A stretch of 64,000 nucleotides of DNA from Multifurca ochricompacta (taxonomy: Eukaryota > Basidiomycota > Agaricomycetes > Russulales > Russulaceae). The notes under the pieces were generated by a model, which was given only the letters and a program-made list of their open reading frames with translations, was not told where the DNA came from and made no database searches. A program made the translations under genes and the position numbers. Below are positions 1 to 12,390 of this stretch, one piece after another. The stretch lies in the NCBI GenBank assembly GCA_022496185.1, contig WTXG01000123.1, forward strand, positions 1 through 64,000. The letters run 5' to 3'. Every line of letters starts with the position of its first letter. Position 1 is the first letter of the stretch.

Positions 1-3000
1 CGAGGTCAGGGGGAGGTCTGGGAAAGTTCTGTCCATGAATGGCGGTTCTTTGTATGGCGTTAGAAGGTTCGCATGGAAGACAGGGTGTATCTTCCAGGTG
101 GCGGGTAACGTGAGCTTGTACGTAACGTCGAGAGCTTCTGTGAATTACGAAGGGGCCATGGCGTCTGGGAGCTAATTTTGCCGTTGGGTGTGATGTGTGG
201 ATATTGCGCCCTTCTAACCAGACTTGATCTCCGACCTGGTAGGGCGTAAACTTAGTGGGCTTCTCGGCCAGGGTCCTTTGCGCCTTCTGAAGGTTTCTAC
301 TGGCCGATTCTTGTATTTCCTCCCATTGGTCGATACGCTGTGTCACGGATGGTACATTCGTGGGTTTGTCTGTCCATGTGGTGCGAGGGTCCCACCCCAT
401 AATAAGAGAGAAGGGAGTGGTCTTCGTAGTTCCATTTGGCCAACTATTATGTGCAAACTCAGCTGTCGCCAGCCATTCTGCCAGTCGTTCTGTCGTTCGT
501 TACACCAAAACCGAAGATATTGTTCTAGCCATTGATTTGTTCATTCCGACTGTCCGTCCGTCTGGGGGTGATACGCGGTGGAGATGTTCTGCTGGATGTC
601 GAGACATTTACAGAGGGCTCGTGCAAACATGGAGGCAAATCGTGGTCTCGATCAGAAATGATCTTCTGTGGCAATCCATAGTGCCAATAGACATGGTCCA
701 GGTAGAGTTTCGCAACCCCTTCCGCTGATATTGCCTCGTTACAGGGGATGAAGAGGGCGGCCTTTGAATAGTCATGGTCCATAATGGTGAGTATCGAGTC
801 GTATCCTTGTGACTGTGGAAGCTTGACAATGAAGTCCATAGCGATGGTCTGGAAGGGAGCTGTCGCAATTGGTGTGATGGGTGAAAGTGCCGGCGGTCTT
901 GGGTGAGTGTTTACTTTGTTTGCCTGGCATTCTGCGCATCCTTTGACATATGCTTCGACATCCTTTTTCATGTTTGGCCACCAGTAATCTCGTTTGGCAA
1001 GGGTGTAGGTATTAGCAATGCTGGGGTGTCCTGCAGAGGGAAGGTCATGGTGAAAATGAATCACCCCCCTCTTAATGTTGTTGCCACCGTGACAACCAAT
1101 CGATCACCATCTTTCCACCAGAGGCCGTCTTTCATCTTTATGTTGTGCGGCTCTGCCCAGGATTTGCACAATTCCTGGTTCATATTTTGCGTCACTTGGG
1201 CCCATAAATCCATGTCATGGAGGCTAACAACAGCGGTTTTGCGAAGACATCTTCTGGTAAGACGATGATATTATCGTTGTGTTTTCTCCTTCATCTCGTC
1301 CGGTGGTCTAGACAGGGCATCAGCTCGTGCGTTACAAGCTCCAGGTAAGTGCTTGAGCGTGAAGTTGTATTCTTTGAGCTCCAAGACTTCTCATGCTATT
1401 CGTCGGCTGATCTTGTGTGGTTCTCTCCAGTACAAAAGGTTGGAGTGGTCTGTGTAAATGATGGTTTTGTGCGGGGATCCAGCCAAGTATGGTCGCCAAT
1501 GTCGTAGTGCCTTTACGATAGCCAATAATTCCCTGTCCCAAATGTCATAATTCCTTTCCGCTGATGAGAATGTTTCTGAGTAGAATGCGACGGGATGAAG
1601 AATTCCTCCAGTATCTTTCTGCGATAAGACGGCACCGTTGGCATACATGGAAGCATCAACCTCCAGTTCAAAGGGTTTGGCCAAGTCAGGTTGAATAAGA
1701 ACCAGTTCAGAGCTGATAATTGCTTTAATTTGGTCGAGTGCTTTCTGCTGTAGTTCGTCCCAGTGCCAGGGCACGTCCTTTTTCAACAAATCATTAAGTG
1801 GTCGGGCGATGGCTGAGAATCCTTTGACAAAACGTCGGTAGAAATTGCAAAATCCAATGAATGATCTGACGTCCTTGGTACACTGAGGGGCAGCCCATTC
1901 TTGAATGCCTTGCACTTTTACAGGGTCCATGCGCACTTGCCCTCCTTCCAGGATAACACCCAGATATTCAACGGTCTTTTGTTCGAAAGAACATTTGGCA
2001 GGTTTCAAATAGAGGTCGTGTTTTGCTAGGATTTCTAGTACCTCGTGAACTCGGGTTCGATGATGGTGAATGTTGTCTTTCGTGGCTACCAGGATGTCGT
2101 CCATATATATACAACCTCTTCTGTAAGGATCAGGTCTCGGAAAATGTGGTTCATCATGGCCTGGAAGGTTGCCGGCGAGTTCATTAAGCCAAAGAACATA
2201 ACGTTGGGTTCAAAAAGTCCTTGATTGGTCTTGAAGGCGGCTTTGGGCTGGTCGCCTTCTCGGATGCGAATGTTATTGTATCCCCAATGAACGTCCATCT
2301 TTGAAAACAGGGCTTTATCACGCATTTTGTCGATGATTTCTGAGATAAGAGGCAGTGGGTAGTTGTTTTTCACCGTGAGTTCGTTGATCCGTCTGTAATC
2401 CTGTACCGGTCGTAGTTTCCCGTCCTTCTTTTTAATGAAAAAGAAGGGTGATGCATAGGGCAAGTTGGAAGGTCGTATGTAGCCTTTTGCCAGGTGCTCC
2501 TCCAGGAAGGTAGAAAGCGCTTCCTTTTCGGTTGTGATAGGGGATAGATCTTACAGTCCACTGACTGTGGGGCATTCGGGATGAAATCAATAGCGTGGTC
2601 CCAAGGTTGAGAGGGAGGGAAGCGTTGTGATTCTTCCTCCGAGAAGACCTTCCAGTGTCGATGATATTCTGTGGGACTACTTCTTCGAATGTTCTTTCTG
2701 GGTTCTTCTGTGCCTCTGCCTGGGCCAGTTCTGATGCTTTCGTGACATAACAATACACCTGGTCCACAGGCTCCACGTCACTCCAGGTGACGGCCGATCC
2801 CATAATAATAGCATGGGTGAGAGGGTGTCGCGCAGCATAGTCGTACCCCAGGGACGTAATGATGACCGGGTAGAAATCTTTATCTATGGTGGCTTCTGCC
2901 CAGTTGATTTTGGGCTCGAATGCTGCCAACCACGGGTATCCTAGAACCATGTCCTCCTCTCCTAAATCCGTGATGAGGAAACAAAGTTGCTTCGTTCGCT

Positions 3001-3328
3001 CCCCAACCTGTACTTCCAAATCACAGCAATGTGTGATTTTCCCAGCTTTGTTAGCTGTTCCATCTATGTTCCAGATGTTCTTTTCTTGGGGGAGTAACTG
3101 TGTCCCCAATCCTAGTGTTCTCTGGAGTCGTTGGCTAATGAAATTGTCTGTAGCTCCAGAGTCGATCAAGATTCGTCTGTCGGCCGTCTTCTGTTTGGTT
3201 TCAAAATGTACTGGTATTTTCAATGATTTGAAACAACTAGTGTACACAGAAGTTACATGGAGTGCTCTCGCCCAGGCTGATGGGGTCGAGCCGATCAAAA
3301 TCCTTCTGGCCAAAGGCCTTGTCGACAA
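1..3328 (-). pseudogene. Element A pol, broken
   Basis: Order on the minus strand: aspartic protease (LIDSGATDNFIS, about 3150-3190), reverse transcriptase ([20 protein letters not shown] about 2400-2470; [18 protein letters not shown]), a one-base indel inside the YMDD motif near 2100, RNase H (ELEVDASMYANGAVLSQKD), then integrase with zinc-binding HHCC (HPSIANTY...CAECQANK) and catalytic Asp (MDFIVKLP). An indel follows the IN core, and the coding trace runs off the window as the IN C-terminal HPVFHA segment. Several frameshifts make it non-functional. Confidence 0.8.
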
Positions 3329-4822
3329 TCAAGGCACGCACCGCCTCATCTTCATTCATCATGTGTTCCCATATTGCTGCTGCCTTCTGTTCTTTAGTCT
3401 TTGGGGCAGTTGCCGGGTTCTCTTTTACTGGGGTCAGTAGGTTTTGTATCGGCGGCGTTGTGGTGGTAGTGGCTACTGTTGCTTCAGCGGCACGGACTGT
3501 CTTCTTTGGGCAAAACCGCAACATATGCCCTTGTGCTTGGCAGTGAAAGCAGCACCCTTCTTTTATGAGGTTTTTCTTTTCGTCGTCGGTAAGGGCTGCG
3601 CGGGCCTTGGTATGATCTGCCAATGTGTCCATGGCATTGGGGTCTCGAGGGTGGGTAGGTTTCACCCCAAACGCTGCCTTCCATTGATCACGGGTTTTAC
3701 CCTTCTTCGTGTCCACTCCAAATCGTGTTTGGAAGTCTAGGTAGTCCTGCTGCTGTGTTCTGGCAGCACTTGTCCACTGGCTCCATGATTCGGGGTGATG
3801 GAACTGGATGATGTTTTTCACCAGGGGTTGGGCAACCCCTGGGAGAAGAGGTCAAGCGTCGCCTCTTCATTCACATCGTACCCCGCTCTCTTGGCCAGGT
3901 TGCGAAATCTGGCTACATAGCCATCTAAGTCACCTCTTTCCATCTTGAGGGACTTCAATTCTCTGGCAGCCTTCTGTTTGGCCTGCCCATCTGTGAAGGC
4001 GTCTTTAAATCTTTGCGCCACTACATCCCACAGATCTTCATCTGTGGTTCTGGTTCCAGCTGTAACTCTGTTGTTCAGCCATTCGATCTGCTCCATTGTC
4101 CAATCGTTGACGGAATCCCCTCTGATAAGCGAGAGGAAAAGGTTGGTTCGTTGGAAAGGGTTCACAATCTGGGGGACGTCATGATTGAAATTTTTGAACG
4201 TCTCAAATTCGAGCATGAACTTTTTGCTCTGTGATCGGTCACCAGTAAATGTGGTCAGCAGGACTCCCATAAGGCGTCCTGATGGGGGAGGGAGGTTCGG
4301 AGCGGGGACAATGGGAGCGGGGTCGGGTAACTGTGCAGCAATGGTCGACATCGTTGGGTACGTAATAGTCAGGGTGTCTGAGGTTTGTCGTGTGATCTGG
4401 GGAGAGACTAAAGCAGATGTTCTGAACGTAGTACTCTCGGGTGCAACTGTTTGAGCTGTAAAACTAGTGGCTATAACTTGTGCATCTTCGCTGCTTTCTT
4501 CAATATATTCTTCTGGTTCTGAATCTGTGACGATGGCTGGAGGATTCTCTCTCCAAGGTCCTAGGCCGTACTCTGGTGGGGCGGGTCCTGTGGTAACCCA
4601 GGAATGATGGCTTCTAGAGTAACGGATACAGTACCAGACCCTTTTCTGTTCGTCGTATTCAACTGGCTGGTACTGGTCGTCATGATAGACGTAGTATCCA
4701 AACTCGGTTTCAAAATCTTTCCAGATGGCAGAGCCAAGGACTTGTTGTGAAAGATTATCCTCGTCTCGGCGGTCGATGAGTTCTTCGTTGTGCAAGGTCT
4801 GACTGCAGCTGGATGAAGCCAC
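3290..4822 (-). pseudogene. Element A gag (pre-Gag plus Gag), frameshifted
   Basis: Structural protein of the virus-like particle. Reading starts at a GTG at 4822 in good initiation context; the first in-frame ATG is at 4351 (MSTIAAQL...), just before the capsid region. The N-terminal part carries the conserved pre-Gag domain (GYYVYH...RVWYCIRYS). A one-base deletion near 3820 splits the frame; the second piece holds the CCHC knuckle CFHCQAQGHMLRFC. The gag/pol junction has lost one T of the GGATTTTT motif found in other copies, so the frame relation is disturbed. Confidence 0.75.
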
Positions 4823-4844
4823 AGTGGGGGGAGACTTGACTTAA

Positions 4845-5438
4845 TGTAATGCCTGGTGCAGGCGTTTGTCACGACGTGTGATAAGTCACGTAGCAAAACT
4901 ACAAAGTCAGGTGTGCACTGTCTTTCAAGTACACGGAGTTCGGGTGAGAAGTCAGTACCAAGGAGCTAATCCCTTAGTACTGGTGAGCGGAGAAGTGCCA
5001 AAAGCACTGAGATGATTCAAGAGTTGGGTCTTAGGAATCACCCAGAAGGTAATGCACCAAGTCGATTAAGAAGTCGAGTCTAAGGCATACAGGCTATCTA
5101 GGCAGGCCTTATATATGTAATAGAGATCGGAGTCTGAATCGGAGTATCGTACTTGATGTATCAACAAAGGCATAATCTATCCAAAGAGGGAATGGAATCG
5201 AGTGGGCCAGATGAGAATATACGTAGATGGATCCAGTATAGTCGCGATTCTGGTGGGAAAATACGTAAGAGTCCTTGTGTAAAGTATGAGTCGGAGATAA
5301 GCACAGCCTTGGTCAAAGATAAGGAACAAATATATGCAAAGGGAGTCACAACTCGGTCAACGAAGGAGCAAACAAGGCCAAACGGGGTGTCACGTGATAG
5401 AAAAAGGAAAACAAGACGACGCAACAGGGTTCATAACA
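4845..5438 (-). repeat. 5' LTR of element A
   Basis: 594 bp, TG...CA ends when read on the minus strand (TGTTATGAACC...ATTACA). It carries a TATATAAG box (5108-5115). Exactly 34 nt downstream is AGACTCGACTT (5071-5081), complementary to the primer site just inside the element (4832-4842, one CpG-type mismatch). It is clearly homologous to, but well diverged from, the other type-M LTRs. Confidence 0.75.
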
Positions 5439-5877
5439 ACGACGACAGCAGCAGGATTTCCTTGACTTCCAGACCCGCTTTGGAATAGAGACAAAGAAAG
5501 GAAAAATGCGGGATCAGTGGAAGGCAGCATTTGGAATAAAGCCCGCCTCCCCTTGGGACCCGAACGCTATGGATACTTCTGCTGATTGAACCAGAGCAAG
5601 AGCCACACTCATGGAAGATGAACGGCAGACATTGATGAAGGAAGGAAGATGCTTCTGATGCAAAGCTCAAGGACACATGTCACACGACTGTCCCAAGAAA
5701 GGAGCATGGGTCGCCAAGGCTACCACCACTCCTGCCCCAATCTCTAACAACCCACCAACCATAGACAAACGAACAAAAGAGGAGAAGGCCCACGATATAT
5801 GGGCTAATATGATGAAAGAAAGCGAGGAAGTATGCGCCATCCTAGTTGAAAAGGCATTCGCAAAGAAGGATTTTTGA
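5439..5877 (+). pseudogene. Element B Gag C-terminus with CCHC knuckle
   Basis: Starts in the QQQDYLDFQTRFG segment of Gag and ends KKDF-stop at 5877. The zinc knuckle is present but its second residue is a stop (CF*CKAQGHMSHDC, TGA at about 5656), and ADRTRA is AD*TRA (TGA near 5587); both correspond to Arg CGA in better copies. The heptamer GGATTTT at 5868-5874 covers the last two sense codons, and pol continues in the -1 frame. Confidence 0.8.
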
Positions 5878-8800
5878 TTGGCTCAACCCCATCGGCCTGG
5901 GCTCGAGCACTACATGTAACCTTGGTGTATACTAGTCACTTCAAATCTTTGAAAATACCAGTACATTTTGAGACTACACAGAAAACAGCCAATCGTGACA
6001 TCCTGATAGATTCGGGAGCCACTGACAACTTCATCAGTCCACGGATGGCGAGGACCATGGGTTTAGGGATGCTGGAACTTCCCCAGGAAAAGAATATCTG
6101 GAACATTGATGGAACAGCTAACCGAGCTGGAAAGATCACACATTATACTGACCTCAATGTCCAAGTAGGAGAGAAGATGAAGGCAATTCAGTTCCTTGTC
6201 ACCAACCTAGGAGATGAAGATCTTATCCTAGGGTATCCATGGTTGGCAGCTTTTGAACCACGAATTAATTGGAGTGACACGACCATGGATAAGGAGTTTT
6301 ACCCTGTGGTCATCACGTCGTTAGGATATGACTATGCTGTCCAACACACAGTGTTACAGGTGGAAGACAGCAAAGAGGACGAAGCTGACCATGGCTACGT
6401 CACCAAAGCCTCAGAACTAGCACAGAAAGCGGTGGAAGGACATGTGGAAAAGACTTTCGAAGAGATAGTACCAGAGGTATACCACCGACACTGGAAGGTG
6501 TTCTCTGAAGAAGAGTCACAACGCTTCCCACCATCGAGACCATGGGATCATGCCATTGACTTCATACCAGAAGCACCAGCAGCAATTGATTGCAAAATTT
6601 ACCTGCTGTCCCAGACAGAACAAACAGCACTGACAGCATTTCTCGAAGAACATCTGGCAAAGGGGTATATTCATCCATCCAAGTCCCCATACGCATCACC
6701 TTTCTTCTTCATCAAGAAGAAAGACAGTAGACTACAACCTGTCCAGGACTACCGGCGCGTAAACACCTACACCATGAAGAACGCCTATCCCTCCCCCTTA
6801 TTTCGGAACTCATCGACATGATGCAGGACAAGTCCTTGTTTTCAAAAATGGATGTCCGCTGGGGATACAACAATGTCAGGATCAGAGAAGGGGACCAGTG
6901 CAAAGCGGCATTCAAAACCAACCAGGGATTGTTCGAACCAAATGTTATGTTCTTCAGCCTTACAAACTCGCCTGCCACCTTCCAATCGATGATGAACCAC
7001 ATCTTCTGGGATCTCATCCTTACTGGCAAAGTAGTGGTATATATGGATGACATACTGGTAGCAACCACCGACGATCTAATGCATCACCGCGAACGAGTAC
7101 ACCAGGTGTTGGACATCCTGCACCAGCATGATTTATATCTCAAACCGGCCAAATGTTCCTTTGAGCAGCCCAGTGTCAAATACCTGGGAGTCATCCTGAA
7201 AGGAGGACGGGTACAAATGGATCCCATAAAAGTGCAGGGGATCCGAGAATGGCCTGTACCCACGAGTGTCAAGGACGTCTGGTCTTTCATAGGATTCTGT
7301 AACTTCTACTGACACTTTGTACGAGGATTTTCAGGAGTTGCCCGACCCCTCAATGACCTGCTCAAGAAGGATGTCCCATGGCATTGGGGAAAAGATCAAC
7401 AGCAGGCCTTTGAAATGATCAGGGATATAGTGGGTTCAGAGCCTGTCCTTCTGCAGCCAGACCTAGGAAAGCCATTCAAGCTAGAAGTTGATGCGTCCCA
7501 CTTTGCTAATGGAGTGGTATTGAATCAAAGGGACACCATGGGGCTCCTTCACCCAGTCACCTTCTATTCAGAGACATTTTCCCCTGCTGAACGAAACTAT
7601 GACACCTGGGATCGAGAATTACTAGCTATTGTAAAAGCATTGCGTCACTGGTGACCTTACTTAGCAGGAACCCCACATAAGACCGTCATTCACACCGACC
7701 ACTCTAACCTCCTGTACTGGAAGGAACTGCATAAAATCAGCCGACGCATGGCACGAGAAGTCTTAGAACTGGAAGAGTACAACTTTACTCTGAAGCATAT
7801 TGCAGGAAGCCGCAATGCATGAGCAGATGCCCTGTCGCGCCGGCCGGACATGCACAGTGGAGAGGAGGACAACGATAATGTCACAGTCCTTCCGGAAGAG
7901 GTCTTCACATGACAGGCTGTTGTGAGCCTCCACGACATGGATCTTTGGGCCCAGGTATCGCAAAACATGAACCAGCAGTTATGCGAATCATGGGCAGATG
8001 CACATAACTTGAAAAAGATTGATGGCCTCTGGTGGAAGGACGGAGATCATCTTGTTGTCACCGGTGGCGACAACATTAAGAGGGGGGTGATCCATTTTCA
8101 CCACGACCTCCCTTCTGCAGGCCACCCTGGCATCACCAACACCTACACTCTTGCCAAATGCAATTACTGGTGGCTAAACATGAAAAAGGACGTAGAGGAC
8201 TATGTGAAAGGATGCGCAGGCTGTCAGGCCAACAAAGTGAATACACACCTGCATCCACCAGCAATATTTCCCATCACTCCCACTATGTCATTGCCATTTC
8301 AGACAATCACAATGGATTTCATAGTCAAGCTACCCAACTCCCGAGGCTTTGACTCCATCTTGACCATTACAGACCATGACTACTCCAAGGCAGCACTCTT
8401 CATACCATGTAAGGAATCCATCACAGCCAAGGGAGTAGCCAAGCTCTATCTCGACCACATCTACCGGCATTACAGCCTCCCAGAAAAGATCATCTCCGAC
8501 TGGGACCCACATTTCACCTTGACATTCACTAGAGCACTATGCAAAGTCCTGGACATAAAACAGAACATTTCAACAGCCTACCACCCCCAAACAGATGGAC
8601 AGTCAGAACGCACCAATCAGTGGTTGGAGCAATACCTCAGATTCTGGTGCAACGGACGACAGGACGATTGGGCGGACTGGCTGGCAACAGCGGAATTTGC
8701 ACATAATTCCTGGCCCAATGGCACAACAAAGACCCCCCCATTTTCCCTTATCATGGGCTGGGTACCACGTACCACATGGACTGATAAGCCTACGAATGTA

Positions 8801-9355
8801 CCCATGACCTCGCAGCAAATTGACCAATGGAAGGAGATCCAGAAATCCACCAATGAAAATTTGCTGAAAGCGCAGCAAACCTTATTGGACAAACCCTCGA
8901 AGTTCATACCTTATCAAGCCAATGAGCATGTTTGGCTGGAAGGGAAGCACATCCACACGTCACACCCCACAGCCAAATTGGCACCCCAACATCACGGGCC
9001 CTTCAGAATCATGAGGAAATTATCAGACATGTCATATGAACTCGAGCTCCCTCCCACATGGAAGATTCACCCAGTCTTCCATGCCAAGCTCCTGACACCA
9101 TACAAGGAAATGTCCATTCATGGGGAGAACTTCCCAAGGCCCCCACCAGAATTAGTTGACAGAGAAGCAGAGTGGGAAGTGGGACAGATTGTAAACTCCG
9201 CCTATCGGGGCAGAGGGTGCAAACTGCATTACCTGATCAAATGGAAGGGTTTCCCAGACTCTGACAACTCATGGGAACCAGCCGGAAATATTTTTGCCCT
9301 GGACCTGATTGTGGAGTTCCATTTACGACATCCCCAAGCACCCAGGAGTGATTAA
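5871..9355 (+). pseudogene. Element B pol (PR-RT-RNaseH-IN-chromodomain), broken
   Basis: The protease motif LIDSGATDNFIS lies near 6008. RT is intact apart from a frameshift at about 6815, with [14 protein letters not shown] near 7040. Stops interrupt RNase H at 7313, 7655 and 7829. A long uninterrupted 3' part (7922-9355) encodes integrase: HHCC (HPGITNTY...CAGCQANK), catalytic Asp in MDFIVKLPN, an altered second Asp context (ISDWDPHFT), and HPQTDGQSERTNQ. It ends with the GPF motif and a chromodomain (EAEWEVGQIV...LIKWKGFPDSDNSWEP). Replication and insertion enzyme of the element, now dead. Confidence 0.85.
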
Positions 9356-9426
9356 AAGGGGAGCAGACTCTCAATTTCTTTCCCCAGAACAACGCTTCAC
9401 TAGCAACGTCCTACCTATAAAACAAC

Positions 9427-10620
9427 ATGTCTTCCTCCTTCATCGCTGCCTCTGCTGCCATCGATGCTTTTGCTGCTACTACCATAGTCGTGGAGGCCTT
9501 CCCTTCCGCTCACCCCTCTACTCAACCTTCCTCTCCCATTGACTACAAAGCTGCTGAAGAACAAGTCAAAGCCCAGTCACCAAACCCCAACGACGACTTC
9601 ACCCATTCAGAAGAACCCCACCCAAATGACCTCCTCAACATGGAGCAGGATGATGATGTACCCAAATTCCCCTTCTTCGCCAACAACCCAAATTCCTCCA
9701 TGTACTTCCCTCTCGAGATCACCATGGCCAGTGGAGAGAAGGCCATAGCTAAGTACATCTTTTATACCAATGGAGGAATGGATGTTGCAGGATGTATGAA
9801 GAAGGATGGGCCTGTCTATGGGGCCCCAGTGTACTTGGAAGAATGATACACAGGTCATCTTCACCATACAATGAGTGATGAACAACTAGGGCATCTTGCG
9901 GCTGACGACCCCCAAGCATTTGTGATCAATGAAGTATTGAATGACATGTGACTTCCACGTCTCAAAGCTGAAGTAATGAGACTGCGGAAAACCCTCACGC
10001 TCCGCACCACACTTAACACCCAGTACAAGGAATATGCAAAGCAAATGACAAGGCTCATGAGAGGGATGTTTCAAGTAGAGCAGGAGTTGACAGAGATTCG
10101 AAAAAGGCTAGAGATAGGGGATGCATATCAGACGATCGCCAAGAGGTACGCAGACACCTATGCACGACCCCTTCCCCCACAATCACTCGGAGCGGCACCA
10201 CAATTGCTGCCGAACCGATTTGAGATGCCACGTATGCACGAGAACCCCTGGGGAGAGACTTGCTGGTGATGCAACAGCAAGTACCACATTAGCTGGAATT
10301 GCCCCCTCAACCACAAATGGTGCCGCCACTGTCACAGTAACCTGCACTGGAGTTGGTTCTGTATCTTTCGACAATTAGGTGTTGCTCCCACCATTGTCAA
10401 CCCATCGGGATGGTGTGGAAAGTGTTTGTGACACAACATGGGTCACCGCAAGCTCGACTGCCTGACCTACGACCTGTGTCGTCAGTGTGGGCAATGCGGC
10501 CTGTATGGCTTTCTGTGCACCCACCAGTGCGCAGCCGACGAGACTTACACCATAGGGGATCGAAATCTAGCAGATGATTATGTGGACCTGGTGCAGGATG
10601 ATGATGGTGTGCATTTCTAG
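9427..10620 (+). pseudogene. Element B ORF3: accessory zinc-knuckle protein
   Basis: ATG at 9427 (MSSSFIAASAAIDAF) lies 71 bp after the pol stop. About 397 codons to TAG at 10618-10620, interrupted by TGA codons at 9844 and 9948 and others. The conserved N-terminal segment (NPNSSMYFPLEIT...YIFYTNGGMDVAGCMK) is followed by a helical region and Cys/His knuckles. The tail is acidic (VQDDDGVHF). I know of no named family; it is homologous to the ORF3 of C, E, I and M. Confidence 0.75.
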
Positions 10621-10651
10621 CTGGGTCAGCTCGAACCAGAAAGGAGGGTGA

Positions 10652-11224
10652 TGTTACGACCAGGGCCCAGCAGCCCTATCTTCTTTACCCTCCCCAACAG
10701 GGACCCCACTCGCCCACTGACACTACACTTCCTTATTACATCTCCTTCCTGGGATCCCTCTCATGCATTACTCCCGTCCCCATGACCATTGTTTGGACTT
10801 GTGTACCTACTATTTGTTTATGATTGACCTCCTTATCTTTATGACTGGACACTTACTTAATTCCCTATCAGAAGCCCGGCTTTACACCCTACGCTTTCGT
10901 ATCTTTGGGCCCACATGACTCCGATACGCCTTATCTATAGACACCCACCCGATTACGTATATAAGCCTGTCTTAGCTACATTGTAAACCTTAGACTCGAC
11001 TTATTGAATATCTCGGTGCTTGTCTTCTGGACATCTCTTTTGATCCTCTGACTCATCTGTCTCAGGTGTTTCTGACACCTTTCCGCTCAACATCATCTTA
11101 GGGACAGCCCCTTTGACTTTGACTCATCCCGTCTTACTCCAAGAGTCCTTATTGGATTCTTATCTGAATACAAACAAAACGCTGTCACACAAGTTGTGTG
11201 GAACGTCCCGCACTGGACATAACA
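10652..11224 (+). repeat. 3' LTR of element B
   Basis: 573 bp, TGTTACGACC...GGACATAACA, preceded by the purine-rich tract AAAGGAGGGTGA. TATATAAG at 10958-10965; AGACTCGACTT at 10992-11002, again 34 nt further on. What follows (TCTGG...) is not type-M leader, so this is a true outer end. Confidence 0.85.
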
Positions 11225-12015
11225 TCTGGTTTGTAGCTAATCAGGAACAGGGTCAGAGTCCTTATCATCCAATAGCAGATAAGATGTTAAATATAGTCCA
11301 TGATAAGGATAAGCCTTATCAGAAGCATAATCATGTGGGGCAGCCCCACAGGAGTCATATCAGTGTGGGAGGATTCCCACCAGGGTCAGGGGCAAATGGG
11401 GAAATGACAGGTCCCACAGGAGTCAGATCAGTGTGGGAATACTCCCACAGGGATCAGAGAAGAGGGTCAAGTGACTGATGGGTCAGATGATCTAAGGGGT
11501 CATGATCAAAGCCCAAGGTCACATGGTCAAAGGGGGTCACATGGTCTGAGGTCATGTGGTCAAGGGTCACATGATAGGTCATGGCTTTGAGTCCATGTCA
11601 TGTGCCTACAGGTCATGTGGTCTGGAGGGGCAAATGCAAGCCAAAGTTGTCTTGTGTGCAGAGTCAGGTTTGGCAGGGACAGTGTCAGAGATCCTATGGG
11701 TGTCAAGCACAGGGACAGGGGTACTGGCCAAGGCATAAGCCAAGGCAATAAGGAAGGGTGATGTACATCCAACAGTATAGCAGCAGAACTACCATCAGGT
11801 TAGGTGTAAAATGGTGGCAAGGGAGGTTGGTCCTGTGAGCAACAGGTCACAGGCATCAGGGTAAGGTCCTGGGCACACAGGCCACAGGCATCAAGAAGGT
11901 CCCAAGGCAGCATACCAAGGGCATCAGGGAGTGGTCCAGAGAAGGGGAAAGTCAAGGATGGTGCAAGGAATAAGGCATGGTGTGCAGGGTCAGGAAAAAG
12001 AGTAGGGTCATAACA
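11225..12015. other. Unassigned repeat-rich segment between B and C
   Basis: No coding region seen. From about 11466 to 11660 it is made of degenerate repeats around GGTCACATGGTC and its inverse. Near 11340-11460 a CCCACAGGAGTCAnATCAGTGTGGGA block occurs twice. It ends GGTCATAACA at 12015, exactly where element C's ORF3 is cut, so it may be (or end in) an LTR-like terminus of an element I cannot name. No TATA-like box or target duplication was found. Confidence 0.35.
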
Positions 12016-12355
12016 CATCAGCCATGGTAATCTCAAGAGGGAAGTACATTGATGAGTTAGGGTTGTTGGCAAAAAATGGGAACTCAGGGACTTTGTCATC
12101 TAGTTCCATACCCAGTAGGTCATTTGGGTGTGGCTCTTCACAGTGGTTGAAGTTGTTGTTGGGGTTGGGGGACTGATTTTTGACCTGTGCTTCCACAGCT
12201 TTGTAGTCAATGGGAGAGGAGGGATGTGTGGATGGGTGAGTGGAAGGGAAGGCTTCAACAACTACAGTGGGGGAGGTGAAAGTGTCGATGGCAGCATTGG
12301 CAGCAATGAAAGACATGATAGACTGTTGGGTGGTAGGACATTGCTGGGAGAGCAT
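12016..12355 (-). pseudogene. Element C ORF3 N-terminal fragment
   Basis: Reads MLPQQ...MSFIAANAAIDTF and continues to the YFPLEITMAD segment, where it is cut. About 112 residues of the approximately 400-residue ORF3 remain; helix and knuckles are missing. The last few codons of the open frame (VL-stop) come from the neighbouring sequence. Confidence 0.7.
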
Positions 12356-12390
12356 GTACTGGGGAATCTGGTGAAGGTTGGAGGCCCTTT

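Larger units (their letters stand above)
1..5438 (-). mobile_element. Element A: type-M chromodomain Ty3/gypsy retrotransposon, cut by window start
   Basis: Minus-strand element with 5' LTR at the right (4845-5438), then gag, then pol running leftwards out of the window in the integrase C-terminus. Its chromodomain, ORF3 and 3' LTR must lie to the left. The LTR ends exactly where B's gag coding resumes (5439), so A is inserted in B's gag; B's first five bases after A, ACGAC, are the expected target duplication. A is the most diverged type-M copy and is broken by single-base indels. Confidence 0.85.
5439..11224 (+). mobile_element. Element B: type-M gypsy retrotransposon, 3' part
   Basis: Plus-strand copy that begins abruptly inside gag at the outer edge of element A's LTR and runs through pol, ORF3 and a complete 3' LTR. 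Its 5' gag and 5' LTR are expected left of the window beyond A. Decay is mostly CGA-to-TGA: stops occur where other copies have Arg (NFY*HF, HW*PY, CF*CKA). Confidence 0.85.
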
